A stretch of 41,641 bases of DNA from Candidatus Hydrogenedentota bacterium. Lineage in GTDB: Bacteria > Hydrogenedentota > Hydrogenedentia > Hydrogenedentales > JAEUWI01. Shown piece by piece: positions 1 to 9,500 of this stretch (positions within the stretch are counted from its first letter, which is position 1; each line of letters begins with the position of its first letter). The stretch is taken from the NCBI GenBank assembly GCA_030432675.1, contig JAUIMA010000003.1, forward strand, positions 1 through 41,641, read 5' to 3'. The position numbers and the translations under genes were made by a program. The notes beneath the pieces were generated by a model that saw only the letters and a list, made by a program, of their open reading frames with translations, did no database searches and had not been told where the DNA came from.

Positions 1-2
1 CT

Positions 3-425
3 TATATTGCCGCCATTCCGACCCGCCCCGATGGTGAACCCTTCGGGTACAATCCCATTGAAGGGACCATCTACGAGAACAATAAGGGGCCGTCTACCGC
101 AGATTACCTCTTAATGGAAGACATCAAAGTCGCCATTAACAATTTCGGACATGCGACGGGACTTTATCCCCGCACACTCGACGACCTTTACCCCAATTAC
201 ATGCCGATCTTGCCCCGAACATCCACCGGGGCGCCCTTCGGATATGACAATCAAAACGGGGCCCTGACCCATCCGAGTGAAGGCCTGCAATATGCTTCGG
301 AGACGGTGGCCGAAGGCGGAGAGAGTGGCTCGGTCAAACCGGTAAATGCCCTGGGCTCTCTCGACAAGAGCGACCTGAAAGATTCCAACAGCCTGAACAA
401 CGCCCTGGATCGCATCGGCTACTAA
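3..425 (+). CDS. Pseudopilin-like protein (GspG-type), 3' fragment
   Basis: The reading frame is open to the left edge of the window, so only the C-terminal 140 residues are visible. The ORF-track Met at 114 is internal. Two copies of a motif occur, 'IPTRPDGEPFGYNP' near the edge and 'LPRTSTGAPFGYDN' about 50 residues later. Each resembles the P-x-D-x-W/G-x-P-(F/Y)-x-Y segment of GspG-like major pseudopilins and competence pilins. The stretch 'LYPRTLDDLYPNYMP' matches the usual YP-x-T-L-D-x-L-x-x-x-Y lead-in. The duplication suggests a tandemly repeated pilin head domain. The N-terminal prepilin helix, if present, is outside the window. A periplasmic or extracellular location is inferred from the family. 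Another secreted protein that uses the same loop cannot be excluded. Confidence 0.6.
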   Translation, partial: YIAAIPTRPDGEPFGYNPIEGTIYENNKGPSTADYLLMEDIKVAINNFGHATGLYPRTLDDLYPNYMPILPRTSTGAPFGYDNQNGALTHPSEGLQYASETVAEGGESGSVKPVNALGSLDKSDLKDSNSLNNALDRIGY

Positions 426-459
426 CGTCGCGCCCTTTCGATCCCGTTCAATGGTAATA

Positions 460-494
460 CGTCCCTCAAGCTCCCTCAGCGTGCTTGGGGGACG
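460..494 (+). terminator. Candidate terminator hairpin between convergent genes
   Basis: CGTCCCTCAAGC (460-471) pairs with GCTTGGGGGACG (483-494) over 12 positions with one T-G wobble and an 11-nt loop. The following sequence is only loosely T-rich (CGTTGTGTCT), so termination strength is uncertain. Its place 35 nt after the pilin-like stop and before the end of the opposite-strand gene fits a shared terminator. Confidence 0.4.
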
Positions 495-526
495 CGTTGT
501 GTCTGGGGCGGGAAAAGCGCGGGCAC

Positions 527-1615
527 CTACTCCACTTCCGTGTCGCTTACATACACATCCGCGGGTACCGGCTCCTCCAGGCTCATCACAAAAGGACATT
601 TCTCCTGCAGTTCCCGGGCCTCCAACTGGGCACGAAAATTCGCACGCAAGGACCCGCGTAGCAGCGATTCCCGGATGGCCTCCAATTCCCGATCATAGGC
701 GTGTTCTTCACCATCTTCCTCGTCCTCATCCTCCTCGGGGAAACCGGCCATCTCCATGAGCTGATAGGCCAGGGAGTTAAGCTCCGATTCTTCATGAACG
801 AAGAATACCCGGCCCTGCTTTCGATCCCACTCCAGGGCGGTCCAACCGGATTGCTCGAGGAAGGCCACCCGCAACGCTTTTTGCCGCTGTTCCTGCAGTT
901 CACTATCGCCAAAAAGCCAGACCCGACGGGACCGAACGTAGGCGAAAAACAGCGTGGAAAACGCATCGACGGACGGTGTAGCGCGGTCGGCGGGGGCTAC
1001 AAGTGCTTCGGCGGCCGCAAGCACATCGGGGGCATCCATATCTTTGCAACAAGCAACCGGGGCGTTTCGGGCATTCTCCACCATCAAATCCGGCACCCCA
1101 TTAGTTGCCGCGAAGAAGGTCTCATCCGACTTCTGCCCGAACACATCCAATACACAGTCCGCTTCATAGTCATAGACCAGGGCCCAGAGACGCTTGTCGG
1201 AATGGCAAAACACGGAGAGCGAGAAATCATCCACCTGCTCCACCTGAAAACTCCCGACGCCGACGAAGCCCAACGCGCCGAGAGCCTCCCGGTAGCCAAT
1301 GGCCTCTCGGGGGTGGTGCAATTTCGCCTGCGCTGCGGGCAGGAGAATCATATCGTCGTCCAGCAAGGCAAAGGGCCCATAGGCTGTCGCTATCCCTCCC
1401 ATGGCTTCCCCGAGCTGCTTAAAAAACTTTCTGAACTTCCATTTAACGAAATACCAGAGTGCTGCCGCGAGAATAATCAGCGCGAGTAAGGCACCGCCCA
1501 CCACCTTGGGCCACAGCAGCAGGGGCGCCAGCAACACGGCCCACACGATAAGGCGAATCGTCCACTTTCGGAGGGGTGATATAGGCGCGCGGGGCGAAGA
1601 ATCATCGTCGGACAT
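527..1615 (-). CDS. Unknown membrane-anchored protein with acidic linker
   Basis: I do not recognise a family. The ATG at 1615 (protein begins MSDDDSSP) was chosen because GGGAG lies 9 nt upstream. The longer track start at 1720 has no such site and adds an implausible N-terminus. The product is about 362 residues. A Pro/Ser/Asp-rich N-terminus leads into two closely spaced hydrophobic segments at about residues 18-52 (LIVWAVLLAPLLLW, then a Gly/Ala/Leu stretch), followed by a basic WKFRKFF patch that suggests the bulk is cytoplasmic. The remainder looks globular, with an acidic run EEDEDEEDGEE near residue 290 and a charged helical end. No catalytic motif is evident. It is convergent with the pilin-like gene and divergent from the diguanylate cyclase gene. 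Confidence 0.7.
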   Translation of the reverse strand: MSDDDSSPRAPISPLRKWTIRLIVWAVLLAPLLLWPKVVGGALLALIILAAALWYFVKWKFRKFFKQLGEAMGGIATAYGPFALLDDDMILLPAAQAKLHHPREAIGYREALGALGFVGVGSFQVEQVDDFSLSVFCHSDKRLWALVYDYEADCVLDVFGQKSDETFFAATNGVPDLMVENARNAPVACCKDMDAPDVLAAAEALVAPADRATPSVDAFSTLFFAYVRSRRVWLFGDSELQEQRQKALRVAFLEQSGWTALEWDRKQGRVFFVHEESELNSLAYQLMEMAGFPEEDEDEEDGEEHAYDRELEAIRESLLRGSLRANFRAQLEARELQEKCPFVMSLEEPVPADVYVSDTEVE

Positions 1616-1726
1616 GACAGGTAACTCCCAATTTGTGATTCCATGCGTCAGGGGGGACACTATGCCAAATTTTGTTGCTGCCCGCAAGCGCCCATGGCGC
1701 CCATAGGATTCTATTTCCATTCGCGT

Positions 1727-1732
1727 TATAAT
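1727..1732 (+). promoter_or_regulatory. Candidate -10 box for the diguanylate cyclase gene
   Basis: A perfect TATAAT lies 110 nt upstream of the start at 1843. At a 17-nt spacing the upstream hexamer is only TAGGAT, so the -35 is weak or absent. Because ATTATAA is nearly symmetrical, the same site could serve the minus-strand gene. Confidence 0.4.
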
Positions 1733-1842
1733 GGGAAGATAGCAAGGACCTGAGGCATCTGTGGAGGCTCTTCCAGGCAGGACCCCCTCCCGCCGATAAG
1801 CGTCCGCAGTCCATCAACCCAGAACGAGAGGAGTCTTCCTTC

Positions 1843-3441
1843 ATGACGGCACAACTTGGTCAATCCGACGGCGAGCGCTGGAAACGATTGGGCGATATGC
1901 TATTGGATGCGGGCCTTATTACCAGCGGTCAATTGGCAGAGAGCCTCGCGGAAAAAGAGCGTTCCAAGTGCTTTCTCGGGCAAGCGCTGGTCAAGCTGGG
2001 CTATCTGTCGCAAGACGAACTTATTTCCTTCCTGGTGAAACAATGTAAAATCCCCCACATCAATCTGAATGACTACGCCATCGATCCCCAGATTGTGCGG
2101 ACCCTTCCCAACGATCTTTGCCTCCGTTACAAGCTCATCGCCATCGATCAACTCGGCAAGATCCTCACCGTCTGCATGGTCAACCCCCTGGATATCGATG
2201 CCTTGGAGCATGCCCGGGATGCCTGCCCAGCGCTGAAAATCAAGCCCATCCTCTGCACACCCGAGCATTTTGAAAGCGTCGCGAAGCGATTTTTGGTGCA
2301 CCGCGATGAGCCGTCGGAAGACGCGGCACCCAAAGCACCGGACATGTCCCTGGCTTCACTGGGCCTCAGCAGCACGGCCCCGGTGGTCGCATCGGTGGTT
2401 TCCCGCCCCTCGGCGCCAGGTGCCCCGGAGACGCCTATTGAGACGGCGGCCGTATCGCAAGAAACCTTCTCCGCCATCGTGCGGGACGTACTTGGAGAGT
2501 TGTTAAACACCTTCCAGGGCCCGGTTCAGGGGCAGCCCGAGTCGGCAGAACAGATCTGGTCCTCGACAGAAAGTCAGTCTGCCCAGTTTTCCTTCACCCT
2601 GGACCTGGGAGGTGAACTCTGTTATGTCAGCCCTTCGGTAACCGGAATCATGGGCTATCCGGCACAAGAATTTCAGCAGCAATTCGTCCATCTGTTTACG
2701 GACCACCCGGCCAACTCCAAATTACGACAGGCAATCCGGCTGAGCCTCTCCGGCCACCAGCGAAGCCCCATCGAAGCGGAGTTTTTTGCAAAAGACGGAT
2801 CCATGCGAACGCTCATGATCGCGCTGATTCCGGTGTTCGATGGCACCAAGAAACTGGTCGCCGTACAGGGAGTTGCCCGCGATGTTACCCGGCGTGCTGC
2901 GACCGAACAGTCGCTATACTACGCCGCTACACACGATACCCTGACCGGCCTCTTGAATCGGCGCAGTTTCATCACCCGTCTGGAGGAGGCCATTCAACAC
3001 GCACGCCGCTACGGCACCCCGGTGAGTATTGCCATCGTGGACATAGACGATTTCACCCAAATCAATGAGACGTATGGCCATCAGGAGGGGGACGCCATCT
3101 TACGGCACGTGGGACAAACCCTGAAGCAGTCACTCCGGAGCGAGGACATCGTTGCCCACTCAGGGGGCGACGAATTCTGCATTCTCATGCCCCAGGTCGC
3201 ACCGGAGCAAGCGCAGAACGGGATTCGGCGCTATGTCGATGCGATCACCCAGGCCAATTTTTCGACTTCAGGTGGTGAAGCCCTATCCCTCACCGTCACC
3301 GCAGGCTTTTCGACGGTGGCAGAAGGGGCAGAACAATACGAAATGCTATTGGAGACGGCCCGTAGCCTCGTTCGGCGTGGCAAAGAGGCCGGAGGCAATC
3401 GGGTGGTCGTTGGTGAAGAGAGCCCTGCTGCCGAGACCTGA
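1843..3441 (+). CDS. Diguanylate cyclase with MshEN, PAS and GGDEF domains
   Basis: Predicted to make cyclic di-GMP from two GTP. Residues ~12-152 form an MshEN/GspE-N-type domain with two LGxxLxxxGxxxxxxLxxxLxx half-motifs (RLGDMLLDAGLITSGQLAESL and LGQALVKLGYLSQDEL), the kind known to bind c-di-GMP in MshE-type ATPases. A Pro/Ala-rich linker (~155-205) leads to a PAS domain (~245-350, ending in GVARDVTRR) and a GGDEF domain (~358-525). The GGDEF domain has DTLTGLLNRRSF, an intact SGGDEF signature at 440-445, and an RSED inhibitory I-site exactly five residues before it. GAGAGGAG lies about 9 nt before the ATG. No membrane segment is seen, so it is probably cytosolic. The pairing of a product-binding input domain with a cyclase is unusual, because MshEN normally sits on pilus or secretion ATPases. 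Confidence 0.9.
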   Translation: MTAQLGQSDGERWKRLGDMLLDAGLITSGQLAESLAEKERSKCFLGQALVKLGYLSQDELISFLVKQCKIPHINLNDYAIDPQIVRTLPNDLCLRYKLIAIDQLGKILTVCMVNPLDIDALEHARDACPALKIKPILCTPEHFESVAKRFLVHRDEPSEDAAPKAPDMSLASLGLSSTAPVVASVVSRPSAPGAPETPIETAAVSQETFSAIVRDVLGELLNTFQGPVQGQPESAEQIWSSTESQSAQFSFTLDLGGELCYVSPSVTGIMGYPAQEFQQQFVHLFTDHPANSKLRQAIRLSLSGHQRSPIEAEFFAKDGSMRTLMIALIPVFDGTKKLVAVQGVARDVTRRAATEQSLYYAATHDTLTGLLNRRSFITRLEEAIQHARRYGTPVSIAIVDIDDFTQINETYGHQEGDAILRHVGQTLKQSLRSEDIVAHSGGDEFCILMPQVAPEQAQNGIRRYVDAITQANFSTSGGEALSLTVTAGFSTVAEGAEQYEMLLETARSLVRRGKEAGGNRVVVGEESPAAET

Positions 3442-3546
3442 TACGGATGTTCCGCAACCAAGCCCGGCACGAAAGAGGCTTACGGGGAGCGCACCCGCCC
3501 TGTGACTTACCATCTGGAATGCAAAGCGGCAATTTTCCTGCCATTT

Positions 3547-3564
3547 CGTCACATAACGTCACAT
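3547..3564 (+). repeat. Direct repeat CGTCACAT x2, 10-bp period, upstream of promoter
   Basis: CGTCACAT occurs at 3547-3554 and again at 3557-3564, one helical turn apart. The second copy ends 13 bp before the -35 box of the sigma-54 activator promoter. This geometry fits an activator site, but no regulator is identified. Confidence 0.45.
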
Positions 3565-3577
3565 CGGCGGCGAAAAC

Positions 3578-3607
3578 TTGACATCTACAGGGCGCATTTC
3601 CTACAAT
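3578..3607 (+). promoter_or_regulatory. Strong sigma-70-type promoter for the NifA-like gene
   Basis: TTGACA (3578-3583), an 18-bp spacer and TACAAT (3602-3607). Transcription should begin near 3614, about 36 nt before the chosen start codon. The -35 box overlaps the TTG that the ORF track used as a start, which argues against that start. Confidence 0.75.
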
Positions 3608-3649
3608 TTGGTCACTTCAAACCCAACCAATGGATGGATTTGCCCCCCA

Positions 3650-5200
3650 ATGACAACAACGACCCCCAAAGTGAAGAGCAAGATTTCGGAACTCTCACTT
3701 TTATTCGAGATTAGCCGCATCCTTGACCGAAGTATGGACCTCCGCGACGAGCTTGGTCCCGTGCTCAAAGCAATTGCTAAACACACCGGCATGCTGCGCG
3801 GCACCATCACCTTGGTCAACCGTGAAAACGGAGAACTATTTATTGAGGCGGCCCACGGCCTGTCCGGTCGTGAATTAGAGCGGGGCCACTATAAGCCCGG
3901 CGAAGGCGTCGTCGGCAAAGTCGTCCAGACGGGCCGTCCCGTCGTCGTGCCACGCATTTCGGAAGAACCCCTCTTCCTGAACCGCACGAAGGCCCGTGAA
4001 AATGCGAGCCGAGATGATATCTCCTATGTCTGCGTCCCTATTAAAATGGAAACGCAGGTAATCGGGGCGCTCAGTGCCGACCGACTCTTCTCGGAGGAAG
4101 ATTCCCTCGACGAAGAGTTGCGACTCATGACCATCATCGCCTCCATGGTGGCCCAGGCGGTTCGCCTGCGGCAGGAGCATCAGGACGAGCGCAATCGGCT
4201 CCTGAAAGAAAACAGTCGCCTTCAAAACGCACTCCAGGAACGATTCCGCCCCGCAAATATCATTGGGCGATCCGGATCGATGCAGGAAGTTTTCGACCTC
4301 ATTGCCCAGGTGGCCCAAAGTGATGCGACGGTGCTGGTGCGCGGCGAAAGTGGCGTGGGTAAAGAACTCGTCGCCCATGCCATCCACTACAACAGCCAAC
4401 GTGCCGCTAAACCATTTATCCGGGTGAACTGTGCCGCACTCCCCGACTCGGTCATCGAAAGTGAGCTCTTCGGCCATGAGAAAGGCGCATTTACGGGTGC
4501 GACCCAAATGCGTCAGGGCCGTTTCGAGCTGGCCCATGGCGGCACTATCTTCCTGGATGAAATCGGTGACCTGGCCCCCCAGACCCAGGTGCGGCTACTC
4601 CGTATTCTCCAAGAACGGGAATTTGAACGGGTGGGCGGACAAGAGACGTTGAAGGTGGATGTGCGGGTTATTGCGGCGACAAACCGCCACCTGGAGTCCA
4701 TGATCACGGACGAGAGTTTCCGTCAGGACCTCTATTATCGACTTAATGTGTTCCCCATTCACATTCCCCCGCTCAAAGAGCGGCGCACCGATATCCTGGA
4801 ACTTGCCAACTTCTTCGTAGAGAAATACAGTAAAGGCAATCACAAATACGTCCGCCGCATTTCGACCCCCGCCATCGATATGTTGATGAGCTACCACTGG
4901 CCGGGCAATGTACGTGAGTTGGAAAATTGCATCGAGCGTGCCGTACTCCTTACCAATGACGACGTAGTCCACGGGCATCATCTCCCCCCCACGCTCCAAA
5001 CCGCCGAAGCGTCCAACACGCCCATCAAGGGCACGCTGGAGGAGTGTCTGGAGCGGGTCGAACGGGAACTCATCGTAGAGGCCCTCAAGGTCGCCAAAGG
5101 CAATAAAGCCAAGGCGGCCCGGGAGCTGGGCATCACCGAACGCCTGATGGGATTGCGGGTCAACAAGTACACCATCAACACCCGTGAGTTTCGCGCCTGA
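3650..5200 (+). CDS. NifA-like sigma-54-dependent transcriptional activator (GAF-AAA+-Fis)
   Basis: A bacterial enhancer-binding protein that should use ATP to open RpoN promoters. A GAF sensor domain spans about residues 18-165, followed by a short helical linker. The AAA+ domain (~200-440) carries Walker A GESGVGKE, the sigma-54-contacting GAFTGA loop, Walker [10 protein letters not shown] and the arginine-finger region [15 protein letters not shown] Fis-type helix-turn-helix ends the protein ([22 protein letters not shown]). The [12 protein letters not shown] end resembles NifA more than NtrC, and there is no phosphorylated receiver, so the signal is probably sensed by the GAF domain. The start was moved from the TTG at 3578 to the ATG at 3650 because the former lies in the -35 box. 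The Shine-Dalgarno match before 3650 is weak. No nif genes are visible, so a nitrogen-fixation role should not be assumed. Confidence 0.92.
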   Translation: MTTTTPKVKSKISELSLLFEISRILDRSMDLRDELGPVLKAIAKHTGMLRGTITLVNRENGELFIEAAHGLSGRELERGHYKPGEGVVGKVVQTGRPVVVPRISEEPLFLNRTKARENASRDDISYVCVPIKMETQVIGALSADRLFSEEDSLDEELRLMTIIASMVAQAVRLRQEHQDERNRLLKENSRLQNALQERFRPANIIGRSGSMQEVFDLIAQVAQSDATVLVRGESGVGKELVAHAIHYNSQRAAKPFIRVNCAALPDSVIESELFGHEKGAFTGATQMRQGRFELAHGGTIFLDEIGDLAPQTQVRLLRILQEREFERVGGQETLKVDVRVIAATNRHLESMITDESFRQDLYYRLNVFPIHIPPLKERRTDILELANFFVEKYSKGNHKYVRRISTPAIDMLMSYHWPGNVRELENCIERAVLLTNDDVVHGHHLPPTLQTAEASNTPIKGTLEECLERVERELIVEALKVAKGNKAKAARELGITERLMGLRVNKYTINTREFRA

Positions 5201-5227
5201 TCCGCCCGGTTCCGTTGCAGGAAAGGC

Positions 5228-5239
5228 TGCTCGCGAGCA
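5228..5239. repeat. 12-bp perfect palindrome TGCTCGCGAGCA
   Basis: A perfect dyad 27 nt after the stop of the sigma-54 activator gene. There is no T-run after it, so it is not a typical terminator. It could be an operator or a weak hairpin. The rest of 5201-5321 shows nothing else I can support. Confidence 0.3.
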
Positions 5240-5321
5240 CGCGTAACGTCAAGGTAGTCGGCGTTCCCGTGGACGGCCCCCCATATCTGGTGGTTTCCGT
5301 CGCTTTACCCCCTGTAAAGAC

Positions 5322-5350
5322 TTGACAAGCCGTCTACACTCTAGTAAACT
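5322..5350 (+). promoter_or_regulatory. Strong promoter before the small ORF at 5429
   Basis: TTGACA (5322-5327), 17-bp spacer, TAAACT (5345-5350). It points to the 64-residue ORF beginning at 5429, giving a leader of about 70 nt. Its quality is one reason to treat the small ORF as real. Confidence 0.7.
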
Positions 5351-5428
5351 GTTTACAAAAGTAGTAGCTTTGTGGTTTGTTGCGCAGCAGAAACCACCTC
5401 AACTGAAAGCATGCGGAGAACCCGACTC

Positions 5429-5623
5429 GTGAAACACCTCAAAAAAATCAGCCAAGTGCAACCCGCCCCGGCCGACGCCGTTCAGGATTTCCTTTGCTTT
5501 GCCGCAGAAGCCTTGAATGCTTTTCTTTCGGTTATTGGGGGAACGCTTCCGATCACGACCTACGTGGAAGACAAGTGCATCATTCCCGTGGCGAATGATT
5601 CAGGCGGCGACACAACCGCATAA
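5429..5623 (+). CDS. Small protein of unknown function (64 aa)
   Basis: The frame is open from a GTG at 5372, but the GTG at 5429 (MKHLKKISQV) has GGAG about 10 nt upstream and lies well behind a strong promoter, so I chose it. An ATG at 5411 is an alternative. The product has a basic start, a short Pro/Ala segment (QPAPADAVQDF), one hydrophobic Ala/Leu-rich helix (FLCFAAEALNAFLSVIGG) too short and mixed to be called a membrane span with confidence, and a tail with a second Cys (VEDKCIIPVAND). No homology is recognised. It precedes the LRR lipoprotein, which has its own promoter, so the two need not be co-transcribed. Confidence 0.5.
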   Translation: MKHLKKISQVQPAPADAVQDFLCFAAEALNAFLSVIGGTLPITTYVEDKCIIPVANDSGGDTTA

Positions 5624-5712
5624 CGTATTACCGTTACTCCCGCACTGCGCGCCACTATTTCATACAAAGTACTGTATGACAGGTGGTTACGCACCATGCG
5701 GGGGGAAGATTG

Positions 5713-5741
5713 TTGACAGAATGCGCCCCTTAGCGCATAAT
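5713..5741 (+). promoter_or_regulatory. Promoter for the LRR lipoprotein gene
   Basis: TTGACA (5713-5718), 17-bp spacer, CATAAT (5736-5741). An overlapping TAATAC is possible at 19-bp spacing. The predicted leader to the start at 5843 is about 95 nt. It may drive the whole surface-lipoprotein cluster to 15083, since no terminator is seen before 15107. Confidence 0.65.
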
Positions 5742-5842
5742 ACAATCACTGGAATTCCGGCGTCCGCGCGTGACGTCTTTCTGTTGTTTTGCACCACAGT
5801 ACTCAGACCTATCAGTGCGACCGTGACCAGAAGGTGGTTATC

Positions 5843-6466
5843 ATGATCCGACAACACTTAGCAAAAATGTTTCTGCCCACGCTGATCGTGGCTCTCGCGG
5901 CCACTCTCTCCGGCTGCCCTGGGGGTAACATTGTCTACTTTCAGGATGCCGCCCTGGAATCAGCGGTCCGCGCAAGCATCGGTAAACCGCTCGGTTTTCT
6001 GACCACCACGGACGTGTTGGCCATTACCGAGGTGGACGCATCCGGACTGAACATTCAAAACCTGGATGGCATAGAGTCCCTGCGCAACCTGACCGTGCTG
6101 AATCTGCGCAGCAATGGCGTGCGCACTATCACCCCACTGGAAAATCTGGTAAATCTCCGGGTATTGGATTTGGGCGACAACAACGTTGCCCAGATAACGG
6201 CCATTTCCGGATTGTTCCTCTTAGAAGAATTGACCCTCTCTGGTGCGCAAATGGATATTGTTGACTGGTCTCCCCTGTCTGCCAATGCGACCAATGGTGG
6301 TTTGGGCAATGGGGACATTGTGGTCCTCCCTACCAACACGACCCTGGATTCCGATGGGAACGTGCTGAACTATTGGGAAGACGACTATCTGACCTTGCTC
6401 AACCTGGGCGTTTCCGTACTCTTTGACGAGATGGGAACGACGGACACCAAAACCGCATCGAACTGA
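5843..6466 (+). CDS. Leucine-rich-repeat lipoprotein (internalin-like)
   Basis: The start at 5843 (MIRQHLAKMF) is set by AAGGTGG 5-6 nt upstream. The upstream track start at 5789 lacks a site and would spoil the signal peptide. Residues 1-24 form a signal peptide ending in the lipobox L-S-G-C, so Cys25 should be lipidated. An internalin-type cap (FQDAALESAVRASIGKP) is followed by about four LRR units of ~22 residues, recognisable by L-x-x-L-x-x-L-x-L-x-x-N (for example LVNLRVLDLGDNNVAQI). A non-repeat C-terminal third follows. LRRs of this type bind proteins or glycans and have no enzymatic role. At 207 residues it is short for the family. It lies 83 nt upstream of the first giant BACON/VWA lipoprotein. 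Confidence 0.85.
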   Translation: MIRQHLAKMFLPTLIVALAATLSGCPGGNIVYFQDAALESAVRASIGKPLGFLTTTDVLAITEVDASGLNIQNLDGIESLRNLTVLNLRSNGVRTITPLENLVNLRVLDLGDNNVAQITAISGLFLLEELTLSGAQMDIVDWSPLSANATNGGLGNGDIVVLPTNTTLDSDGNVLNYWEDDYLTLLNLGVSVLFDEMGTTDTKTASN

Positions 6467-6549
6467 TCCACACGACACGAGCGTGACACGGTGGCGCGGC
6501 CCGCATGCACAACTTGCGAATCATTAAACGGTAGACTGAGGTAGGCACT

Positions 6550-9500
6550 ATGGCTGAATGGAAATCGCGTGTTGGTCAACTGGCGCTACTGCTGGCGGCA
6601 ACCATAATCTCCGGCTGCCCGGTTTCAGTTGTTACGGCCCCTCAACTGAATGCTTCCCCCGCGGCCACGGACTTCGGCACCACCCAAACCACACGCGATC
6701 TCGCCCTGGAGAACACGGGCGGCGGCACGTTGGAATGGACGGCTCAGGAAGTGACACGGGTAGACGTAGATTCTCCCTGGGTCGCTGCAGACGTCCCCTG
6801 GCTTACCTTGAGTGTCGCCTCCGGTGCCATCACGACCGATCTTGACCACATCACCCTGATGGCCTCCCGCACCGGTCTTTCCTCTGGCCTCTACACCAAT
6901 ACGGGCGTTCAGATAACCAGTAACGGCGGCACGGTCACGGTGCCCGTTTCGCTTACCGTGGAAGCCCAGCTACAGGTAACCCCGCAGCGCCTCGCGCTTT
7001 CCGCCACAGAGACGTCGGGCACCTTCTCTGTGGTTAACAATGGCACCACACCGCTTTCATGGACCATTTCCTATCTCACTGACCCAAATGACCGCAACTC
7101 CACCGGCACACTGCCCAGCGGATTTACCGTCAATCCGGCCAGTGGCACGAATCAATCACTTGCAAGCACCTCCATCAACGTCACCTTCCCTGCCGGCACG
7201 GATGATTTCGCGTTGCTGGTAGACTCAGCCTCCGGCCAGGAAGTGGTCACCTTTTCGGTGGGCTCAGCACTGACCCAACTGCTCGTCAGCCCCACAACAC
7301 TGACGCTCTCCATTGCGAGCAATTCGGAAACGACGACTGAGCAGCCGGCCTCGACCTTACGCCTCGAAAACGTGGGCAACCTTCCGGTCTCCTGGACCAT
7401 TGACCTTTCAGAGCGCATTAACCCCAACGCCTCACCGCCCCTTTCCGCCGATCCGATTCTTGGCACGACCCAGATTGGAAGCACCTCAGAAATCGCCGTT
7501 CGCGTAACGGACCCCGATACCATCATTCAGGGAGACGGCATCTACGAACTTGCGGTTCGTGTAGGCGACTCATTCCAGACCGTGCCGATTATTGTCGACG
7601 TACTCCCCCTACCGGAAATCACGTTGGCGCTGCCACCCGAAACGGAATTTCTCCAGCCCCCCGTGGTAGAGACCGACCTCCTGGACTTTGGCGATGATCT
7701 GGTGCAGGACCAGTTTTTCGTGGTCAACACGGGGAGCCGCGATTCCGAGCTCTTCTTCCAGGTAACCTATGACGAGCAGGGTCAGGACAACGCCCTGATT
7801 GCGGCGATAACCCCACTCCGTGGCAATACCAACGGTTCAGACCGCGACTATTATCTCTTTGACCAACAGGTCTATACGGATGGCGTACCGGTTTCAGTCA
7901 CCATCAATCGCAACAACCTGGTCGAAGATCTCGAAACCCGTCTTATCACCGTGCGCGCCTTTGAGAGCAACAACTTCGTCTCCCAATTGACGGCCGTTGC
8001 GGAAAAGACCATCGAGATTCGCGTTGCGAAACCGCCTTATACCATTACCGGTGCCACGAACCGTGCACGGGCACCCAGCATGCTTCGCTTCGTCTTCAGT
8101 AACCGGGACGAATTGGGCCAGGTCATTCCCCTTCAGAGCGAAGCCGACCGCGAGCGGGTTGCTTACGAGATTTTCGAAAACGAAATTGCCCTCGATCTCA
8201 ATGAAACCAGTCAGTTCCTGACTTTTGACTACCGTGGAAACGTGGTGCTAATCCTCGACTTCACCGGCAGTATGTACAACGCAGGCACGACGGGCCCCAA
8301 TCCCCTTCAGCCCGGCGATGCGGTCGCACTGATGCGCGAAGCCGCCAAGGCCTTCATTGACGACCTCCCCCCCAACTTCAATCTTCAGATCATGTATCAC
8401 ACCGATCGCGTCCCCGAAGAACGCATTATCCAGCGCTTTACGAATGACCGCACCCAGCTTAAGGACGCTCTGGACCGCTTCACCGTCTCTCCCGCACTAT
8501 TCGGTGACTCCGACATTGTAGAAACACTGGAGATGGCCATTGACTCGCTGGTGGCGGAAGACCCGGCCGGCACGCTGCCCTTTGACGATGCGGACGTCCG
8601 CGCAGTCGTATTCATTACCGATGGCAAAGAGACGGTTTCGGGCAACACCGTGACCGGCGTGGATGGCCTTGCCGAAGAATCCCGGACCCGGCTCTATCCC
8701 GTTGCCTACAGCCCCAACGGCGATCCGGCCCCCCTTGCTGACCTGATTGTCTCGGCCGAGTCTTCGGGTGGTTACCTCTACACCGCAGGTAGCGTGCGCA
8801 ATCTCTCCACGGTATTTGGCACCCGGAGTTCCATGGAAGTTCTGGCAACGACCAGTGCCATCCCCAATACGGCTGCATTCACCATTCGGAACGTAGGCAC
8901 GTCGGCCTTCACCTACGAAATTACGCCCGACGACTCCCCATGGCTAGGCACCGTCAGCCTGCCCGAAGGGAACGTGAATGGCGGCGCGAGCCAGGCCATC
9001 ACCTTGACCTTGGATCCCACCGGTATCGACGCCAACACACGGCTTCGTGCGACGGTCAATGTTATTGCATCCAATGGCGATGAAGCCGAAGTCGTGGTGC
9101 ACTTCCTTACCACCAACGCTGCCGCCACCAACATCGAAACTACGGTGCGCGATGAAACGGGCACCATCTGGGAAGAACTCAACAACCAATCGGTGCTCAC
9201 CTATACCACCCCGAAGGAAGTCGACTTTCAGTACTTGCTCTCCGGCACCTATCGTCTCCCCGACGATACGATTATTGAAGGCCCCTTCCAACGCAATGCC
9301 GTCTTCACCTTGGGCGACCCCCGCATTGGACAGGTCTCCCTGCGCTCGGCCGGCATCGTAGAAGACTTGAGCACTGTAGACCCCGAACAACGCTTTCGGG
9401 CTGAAGTCTATGTGTATGCCGACTACGTGCCGCGGAACATTCGCTCTTTCTCCTTCCGCTTCATGCCGCAAGCTGCAACGGACCTCAGCGCCGCCAATCA

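Noticed and set aside
3578-3649. TTG start of the sigma-54 activator at 3578
   Set aside because: The TTG is part of the TTGACA -35 box of the gene's own promoter, so it cannot be in the transcript.
3502-3714. 70-residue plus-strand ORF between the cyclase and activator genes
   Set aside because: It runs over the activator promoter and the first codons of that gene in another frame.
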